Part shown: positions 58,941 through 64,000 of the stretch, one piece after another
Layout of the letters: every line of letters starts with the position of its first letter
Position numbering within the stretch: position 1 is the stretch's first letter
NCBI GenBank assembly: GCA_035293945.1
Contig: DATGLV010000011.1
Location: 372,001-436,000, forward strand
Direction: 5' to 3'
DNA from: VAZQ01 sp035293945
Lineage (GTDB): Bacteria > Pseudomonadota > Alphaproteobacteria > Rhizobiales > Xanthobacteraceae
DNA length: 64,000 nt
Made by a program: the position numbers and the translations under genes
Notes under the pieces: model-generated
Seen by the model: the letters and a program-made list of their open reading frames with translations, nothing else
Told to the model about the DNA's origin: nothing
Database searches by the model: none

Positions 58941-60076
58941 GGTTCGTGCTGTTCTATCACTCCTTCACCTCGTGCTGGAACCACGGCAACGTGCATTTCC
59001 TGCGTGGAGTGACCCGCGCGCTCATTGCACGCGGTCATCAAGTTACCATTTACGAGCCGGCCGACAGCTGGAGTCGGGTGAATGCTCTGCGGGAGCCGCA
59101 CGGCGCGGCGATCCTCGAAGAATGCGCGCAACTGGTTCCGGGCGCCGACATTCGCTCCTATACGCTTTCAACCATCGATCTGGATCGCGCGCTCGACGGC
59201 GCGGACGTTGTGATCGTTCATGAATGGAACGACCCAATGTTATTGCGCCGCATTGCCGATCGTCGCGTTCGCGGCGGGCGATTTCTCCTCCTTTTCCACG
59301 ATACGCATCACCGCGCGGCCTCCGGACCGCACGAACTCAATCGGCTGCGACTGGACGCCTGCGATTTGGTGCTGGTCTTCGGCGAGGTCCTCCGTCAGCG
59401 ATACTTGGCAAATGGGTGGGGCCGCAAGGTCGCGACCTGGCACGAAGCGGCCGATACTGACCTGTTTTCCCCACAGCCCAACGTGACTCGCGAGGCCGAT
59501 CTGGTCTGGATTGGCAATTGGGGCGACGACGAGCGGGATCGCGAGCTCACGGAATTTCTCGCCAGGCCGGTCGCTGCGTCCGGGCTTCAGGGCCGACTCT
59601 ACGGCGTGCGCTATCCGCTGCCGGTGTTGGCGCGGCTGCCGTATATCGGTCTCGATTATCGGGGATGGCTCCCCAATCACCGCGCTCCGCGCGCTTTTGC
59701 GGCCGCGCGCTTCACGGTGCATGTGCCGCGGCGGCCCTATGTGGAAGCGCTTCCGGGGATTCCGACCATTCGCGTGTTCGAGGCGCTCGCCTGCGGTACT
59801 CCCCTGATATGTGCACCCTGGCCGGACGTCGAGGGTCTGTTCCCCGAGGGCTGCTATCTCAAGGTAAAAGACGGCGCCGCGATGCTTCGTGCCATGCGCA
59901 TCGTAATGCACGACGGCGACTTGACCGCCGAAATGGTCCGCCGAGGCCGCGCCGTCATTGCGAGCCGCCACAGCTGCACACATCGCGCCGACGAGCTGCT
60001 GGCACTTCTGTCCCGGCAATTGCCAAACCGGCAGAGGAAGCCGCGCGACGTCATCGAATCTGCGGTGGTGTCATGA
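58937..60076 (+). CDS. CgeB-like glycosyltransferase (paralogue 2)
   Basis: 379 residues. MRFVLFYHSFTSCWNHGNVH followed by FLRGVTRALIARGHQVTIYE gives the CgeB-like N-terminal half; LVWIGNWGDDERDRELTEF and IRVFEALACGTPLICAPWPD the C-terminal donor half. It is the most divergent of the four CgeB-like proteins. Overlaps on both sides. Confidence 0.82.
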   Translation: MRFVLFYHSFTSCWNHGNVHFLRGVTRALIARGHQVTIYEPADSWSRVNALREPHGAAILEECAQLVPGADIRSYTLSTIDLDRALDGADVVIVHEWNDPMLLRRIADRRVRGGRFLLLFHDTHHRAASGPHELNRLRLDACDLVLVFGEVLRQRYLANGWGRKVATWHEAADTDLFSPQPNVTREADLVWIGNWGDDERDRELTEFLARPVAASGLQGRLYGVRYPLPVLARLPYIGLDYRGWLPNHRAPRAFAAARFTVHVPRRPYVEALPGIPTIRVFEALACGTPLICAPWPDVEGLFPEGCYLKVKDGAAMLRAMRIVMHDGDLTAEMVRRGRAVIASRHSCTHRADELLALLSRQLPNRQRKPRDVIESAVVS

Positions 60077-61158
60077 AAATCGCATTCTTCGGCTCGAGCC
60101 TGGTTTCGTCGTATTGGAACGGCGCAGCAACCTACTACCGCGGACTGCTCAAGGCGCTCGCAGCGTTCGGGCATGACATTACATTCTATGAGCCCGATGC
60201 TTTCGAGCGGCAGCAGCACCGAGACATTGCCGATCCCCCCTGGGCGCGCGTCGTGGTGTATCCGGCGACATTGGATGGTTGCCACTCGGCGCTCGATGAG
60301 GCTGCCTGCAGCGCCGATCTGATCGCCAAGGCGAGCGGAATCGGGGTGTTCGACGAAGAGCTCGCCACCGCGATTCCTGATCTCGCAGGGCCGCGACGCA
60401 TTATCGTCTATTGGGACGTCGATGCCCCGGCAACGCTACAAAGCATGACACAGGATCCGCGGCACCACCTGCGCGCTGTCATCCCGCATTACGACTGTGT
60501 GTTCACCTACGGCGGGGCGAGCCCCGTAGTCTCGCGCTATCTGGCATTTGGCGCCCGCCGTTGCATACCGATCTACAACGCACTCGATCCCAGCACGCAT
60601 TTCCCGGTTTTGGCGTGTCCGGAATTCCGCTGTGACCTGGGGTTTCTCGGCAACCGGCTGCCGGACCGCGAACCGCGCGTCGAGGAGTTCCTCCTACGCC
60701 CGGCGCGCCTACTACCGGATTGCGAATTCCTCCTCGGCGGCGCCGGATGGGACGACAAGCGCCTCCCCTCCAACGTGCGCTGCATCGGTCATGTCGGTAC
60801 CGTACGGCACAACGCATTCTTCTGCTCGGGACTCGCCACGCTCAATATAAATCGCAAGAGCATGGCCGAGTTCGGCTACTCGCCGCCGACCAGGATCTTC
60901 GAGGCCGCTGGCGCGACCGCCTGCATCATCACCGACGCTTGGGCGGGCATTGAGCAATTCCTCGAGCCTGGGCGGGAGATTCTTGTCGCGCAGAATGGCG
61001 ACGCGGTGGCAGCGATACTGCGGCGTCTGAGCAATGGTGATGCGGCCAGGATCGGAGCGGCCGCGCGGGCGCGGGTTCTGTCGGAGCACACGTATGCGCA
61101 TCGCGCTCGCGAGGTCATCCGGGTCCTCGATATGATGACCCACAGCGAGGCGGCCTAA
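60073..61158 (+). CDS. CgeB-like glycosyltransferase (paralogue 3)
   Basis: 361 residues. MKIAFFGSSLVSSYWNGAAT, then YYRGLLKALAAFGHDITFYE; C-terminal LNINRKSMAEFGYSPPTRIF followed by EAAGATACIITDAWAGIEQF and LEPGREILV. This is the most typical CgeB pattern. Shares segments with the preceding and following paralogues. Its last base is the first base of the next ATG. Confidence 0.83.
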   Translation: MKIAFFGSSLVSSYWNGAATYYRGLLKALAAFGHDITFYEPDAFERQQHRDIADPPWARVVVYPATLDGCHSALDEAACSADLIAKASGIGVFDEELATAIPDLAGPRRIIVYWDVDAPATLQSMTQDPRHHLRAVIPHYDCVFTYGGASPVVSRYLAFGARRCIPIYNALDPSTHFPVLACPEFRCDLGFLGNRLPDREPRVEEFLLRPARLLPDCEFLLGGAGWDDKRLPSNVRCIGHVGTVRHNAFFCSGLATLNINRKSMAEFGYSPPTRIFEAAGATACIITDAWAGIEQFLEPGREILVAQNGDAVAAILRRLSNGDAARIGAAARARVLSEHTYAHRAREVIRVLDMMTHSEAA

Positions 61159-62261
61159 TGAAGCTCGACATCGTGGTTTTCGGGCTGTCGATCACGTCAT
61201 CGTGGGGCAACGGCCACGCCACGACCTATCGGGCGCTGCTGCGCGCGCTCGCCGCACGCGGACATCGCATCACCTTCGTCGAACGAGACGTCCCCTGGTA
61301 TCGCGAGCATCGCGACGCGCGCGCCCTGCCCTATTGCCGGATCGAGCTCTACGATCAGCTCAAGGTCGTGCCACGCCGCTTCGGCGATATGGTCCGCAAG
61401 GCCGATTTGGTCATTCTCGGCTCCTATGTGCCGGACGGCGCGATGCTCGGCGAATGGATCACGACTACCGCCCGCGGCATAACGGCTTTCTACGACATTG
61501 ACACTCCGGTGACGCTGAAGAATCTGGAGCGCGGGGAGGCAGACTACATCGCCACCTCCATCATTCCGCGCTTTGATCTCTATTTATCTTTCACCGGCGG
61601 CCCCGCCCTGGAACTGATCGAAGAGCTGTTCGGCGGACGGCGCGCGCGCGCATTATACTGCGCGGTGGACCCGGAGCAGCACTTTCCCGTCCAAGCCGCC
61701 CGCCGCTGGGCACTCGGGTTCCTGGGCACCTATAGCGAAGACCGACAAGCGGCGTTGGAGCGCCTGTTGCTTGAGCCGGCGCGCCGCCTTCCGGACCGGC
61801 GCTTCGTCGTTGCCGGCGCGCAATATCCAAACAACATCAATTGGCCCGCCAATGTCGAACGCATCGAACATCTGCCTCCGGCATCGCACCGCGCATTCTA
61901 TTGCGCCCAGAGCTACACGCTGAACCTCACCCGATGCGACATGGCGGCGATCGGTTTTTCCCCCAGCGTGCGCATATTCGAGGCCGCGGCTTGCGGCGTG
62001 CCGGTGATCAGCGACCGATGGCCGGGCATCGATAAGTTTCTTGCACCCGGCAAGGAGATTCTGCTTGGTGACACGACTGACGACGTGTTGCACGTGCTCG
62101 CTGAGCTGCCTGAACGGTTGCGTCGCATGATCGCCGGCGCGGCCCGCAAGCGCATCCTGGAATCCCACACGGCGCACCACCGCGCGCTCGAGCTCGAACG
62201 TTACTATCGCGAAGCCAACGGCGGAGCAGCGGCAACCGACGGCGTCGCTGCCATCGCCTGA
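61158..62261 (+). CDS. CgeB-like glycosyltransferase (paralogue 4)
   Basis: 367 residues. DIVVFGLSITSSWGNGHATT is nearly the start of the protein at 46658. Shared later segments are AFYDIDTPVTLKNLERGEAD, LYLSFTGGPAL and ERIEHLPPASHRAFYCAQSY. The donor half reads RIFEAAACGVPVISDRWPGI. First and last glycosyltransferases of the cluster are thus sisters and may add the same sugar to different acceptors. Last gene of the cluster; it faces a minus-strand oxidoreductase across 37 bases. Confidence 0.84.
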   Translation: MKLDIVVFGLSITSSWGNGHATTYRALLRALAARGHRITFVERDVPWYREHRDARALPYCRIELYDQLKVVPRRFGDMVRKADLVILGSYVPDGAMLGEWITTTARGITAFYDIDTPVTLKNLERGEADYIATSIIPRFDLYLSFTGGPALELIEELFGGRRARALYCAVDPEQHFPVQAARRWALGFLGTYSEDRQAALERLLLEPARRLPDRRFVVAGAQYPNNINWPANVERIEHLPPASHRAFYCAQSYTLNLTRCDMAAIGFSPSVRIFEAAACGVPVISDRWPGIDKFLAPGKEILLGDTTDDVLHVLAELPERLRRMIAGAARKRILESHTAHHRALELERYYREANGGAAATDGVAAIA

Positions 62262-62298
62262 TCTCGGGCCAGCACGAGAGCACGGGACGCACGCGGAA

Positions 62299-63327
62299 TC
62301 AGCGTCCGTATATGCGATCGATGGCCGCTGCCACGTCGACGACCGGCGCAATGGACGGATCATAACCTCCGCCTGCGGCGAGGCGAGCCGCCCAATCGGC
62401 CGCAGCACGCCCGCCCCATTGATCGGGAGGTGTGGCGAGAACTTCGCAAGCGGTGCCGCGATAGCGCTCGGCTACGAAATCGTAGAATGAACCATCGACA
62501 TTGCGCATAGCGACACCGCCCTCGGTACCATGGAAGGCGGCGGCGATCACCGCATCGCAGCCCGCGTGGAGTCGCCACGAGCAGGCAAGCCGCACGACCG
62601 TATCTCCCGCGAGATCGAGCGTGGCGACCGCATAATCCTCGACCTGATCCGGCCTCGCTCCGAGACGTGATCCACCTGCAAACAGCTCTCCACCGACCCG
62701 CTCGATCGGCGGAAAATCTAACGTCCAAAGCGCCAGATCGACCAAATGCACCCCCAAGTCCATGAGGCAGCCGCCGCCGGCGAGCGCTGGCATGTAGAAC
62801 CAGGGCTTGTCGGGTCCGTAGGCGTTGTGAAAAACCAGATCTGCTGCATAGATCAGGCCGAGCTCGCCCGAACTGACGATCTCGTGGATGCGGCGCATGC
62901 TTTCGGTGAACCGGTAGGAAAAATCGACGCTGACCAATCGGTCGGCGCGGCGCGCGGCCGCAAGCACGGCCTCCACCTCGGCTTTGGTCCGCCCTAGCGG
63001 CTTCTGGCAAAACACGGCGACGCCCTGATCGAGTGCGCGGATCGACTGCTCAGCGTGCAGCGCGCTCGGGGTAGCGATGACGATGCCGTCGAGGTCGATG
63101 CTCAACAGATCATCGAGCGTGTGCAGCAACGGCGCATTGGGAGCGAGACGGCGCGCTTCGGCCGCCATCTGATCTGAGGGGTCGACAATTGCGACGACAT
63201 CGCAGGTGTCCGCGCTGACGATCGCCTCCATGCGATGACGGCCAATCCAGCCCACACCCAGAAATCCAAGGCGTGGCCGCCGAAGCTGCGTCGGACGCAC
63301 GACGCCGGCCAGCTCGGTCATGCGCAT
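62299..63327 (-). CDS. Gfo/Idh/MocA-family oxidoreductase
   Basis: 342 residues. NAD(P) motif LGFLGVGWIGRHRMEAI, then VFCQKPLGRTKAEVEAV with the family E/Q-K-P lysine, and GGGCLMDLGVHLVDLALWTL with the catalytic D and H. Substrates in the family are inositols, sugars and nucleotide sugars. Beside an inositol-synthesis cluster it could oxidise an inositol or sugar unit. It overlaps the alcohol dehydrogenase end by ten bases (ATG 63327; ATG 63321 also possible). Confidence 0.85.
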   Translation of the reverse strand: MRMTELAGVVRPTQLRRPRLGFLGVGWIGRHRMEAIVSADTCDVVAIVDPSDQMAAEARRLAPNAPLLHTLDDLLSIDLDGIVIATPSALHAEQSIRALDQGVAVFCQKPLGRTKAEVEAVLAAARRADRLVSVDFSYRFTESMRRIHEIVSSGELGLIYAADLVFHNAYGPDKPWFYMPALAGGGCLMDLGVHLVDLALWTLDFPPIERVGGELFAGGSRLGARPDQVEDYAVATLDLAGDTVVRLACSWRLHAGCDAVIAAAFHGTEGGVAMRNVDGSFYDFVAERYRGTACEVLATPPDQWGGRAAADWAARLAAGGGYDPSIAPVVDVAAAIDRIYGR

Positions 63328-64000
63328 GCCACCAACGCTTTGAGGAATCCGTCCGGGCGGTCGCGCACGGCGTTGAGGGCCTCATCCAATCTGTCTAGCG
63401 GATAGAAGTGCGTGTAAAGCGGGCGTGGGTCGAGCCGACCCGATGCGACCGCATCGACGGCCTCACGGATTCCGCGAATGTAGGCTTCAGACTCGCGTTC
63501 GTGAGCGTTGATCACGTCGAGTCCCCGCCAGTTCCAAAGCCACATGTTAACCTGTCTGGCCCCATCCTGGTGATAACCCGCGATGATCAGTCGGCCGCGC
63601 ACGCAGGTTAGCTCCGCCGCGAGATCGAGCGGGGCTTGCTTGCCGACCGCCTCGATGACCCGCTCGCATAAGAACCCGCCCGTCAATTCCTTCACGCGCT
63701 CGATGGTACCGGCGTGATCATTCATGGGAATGATCTCGGCCGCTCCCATGCGGCGCGCCACATCGAGCGCGAACGGGCGACGCGACACCGCAATCACCCG
63801 GGCGCCGGCATCGGTCGCAAGTCGGGTCAGCACGGCGCCGAGGAACCCAATCCCCACGATCGCCACGTTCTGGCCGGGCGCGATGCGGCTGCGCCTAAAG
63901 ATGTTCATCGCGCAGCCGAGCGGCTCGCCCGGGAACGGCTGGCCATACAGCGCCGCCGGTATCTTCACGACCGCCTGCGCTTCAGCGATGTCATATTCGG
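63318..64000 (-). CDS. zinc-type alcohol dehydrogenase (C-terminal part, runs off the window)
   Basis: The frame is open to the window end, so the start and the zinc-binding N-terminal domain lie outside. Visible are the NAD(P) Rossmann motif VAIVGIGFLGAVLTRLATDA, the GAAEIIPMND segment and the C-terminal PLDRLDEALNAVRDRPDGFL. It is a medium-chain dehydrogenase of the sorbitol/threonine dehydrogenase type by layout. It overlaps the Gfo/Idh/MocA gene, so both serve one route, perhaps a two-step polyol or sugar oxidation. Confidence 0.82.
   Translation of the reverse strand, partial: EYDIAEAQAVVKIPAALYGQPFPGEPLGCAMNIFRRSRIAPGQNVAIVGIGFLGAVLTRLATDAGARVIAVSRRPFALDVARRMGAAEIIPMNDHAGTIERVKELTGGFLCERVIEAVGKQAPLDLAAELTCVRGRLIIAGYHQDGARQVNMWLWNWRGLDVINAHERESEAYIRGIREAVDAVASGRLDPRPLYTHFYPLDRLDEALNAVRDRPDGFLKALVACA

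Overview
The window is high-GC chromosomal DNA from an alphaproteobacterium, most likely a soil or plant-associated member of the Hyphomicrobiales (Rhizobiales). The evidence is the RpoB, RpoC, NusG and L7/L12 sequences, the tRNA-Trp/secE/nusG/rplKA/rplJL/rpoBC order, and promoter-like sites of the EcfG general-stress type (GGAAC, 16 bases, CGTT), which are an alphaproteobacterial signature. Most of the window is coding, and there are no insertion sequences, phage genes or CRISPR arrays.

Layout. Bases 1-10,225 (minus strand) hold the transcription/translation block: tRNA-Trp, secE, nusG, rplK, rplA, rplJ, rplL, rpoB and the first 545 codons of rpoC. Bases 10,342-13,184 (minus) carry a PrxQ-type peroxiredoxin, a small DUF6481-like protein, a secreted di-heme cytochrome c and a secreted protein of unknown function. 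Bases 13,185-14,089 show no recognisable gene. A nucleotidyltransferase gene with an apparent one-base frameshift, followed by a metallophosphoesterase gene, occupies 14,090-15,571.

Bases 15,972-28,015 (plus) form one tightly overlapped 12-gene respiratory operon: Alternative Complex III (actABCDEF), a small membrane protein of unknown function, a SCO copper chaperone and a caa3-type A2 cytochrome oxidase (coxBACD). Bases 28,069-32,491 (minus) encode an enolase-superfamily dehydratase, an internally duplicated membrane protein, a gluconate-dehydrogenase-subunit-3 protein and a GMC flavoprotein, which looks like a sugar or sugar-acid oxidation unit. Bases 32,500-44,430 are a stress and carbohydrate region: GH15 glucoamylase-like enzyme, SDR, small secreted protein, YdeP-type molybdopterin oxidoreductase, PCC-domain protein, pyruvate-oxidase-like ThDP enzyme, GreA paralogue and secreted alpha-amylase. 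It ends in a deletion scar that joins a decapitated ABC exporter to a truncated small protein.

The most interesting part is 44,945-62,261 (plus): 16 co-directional, mostly overlapping genes that begin with a myo-inositol-phosphate synthase. They encode four CgeB-like and two GT4-like glycosyltransferases, a sugar nucleotidyltransferase, two methyltransferases, a PIG-L deacetylase, a GNAT/FemAB-like acyltransferase, a histidine phosphatase, a phosphopentomutase, two sugar-nucleotide epimerases and a glycosidase that appears circularly permuted. A perfect EcfG-type promoter lies upstream of the first gene and another starts the second half. Facing this cluster are a Gfo/Idh/MocA oxidoreductase and the 3' part of a zinc alcohol dehydrogenase. 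I read this as an undescribed, stress-induced pathway for a glycosylated, possibly inositol-based, glycan or small molecule. The product cannot be named from sequence alone.

Eight candidate EcfG sites, all with 16-base spacers, precede genes across 15.9-55.5 kb. Three match the consensus exactly, so much of the window may form a general-stress regulon.
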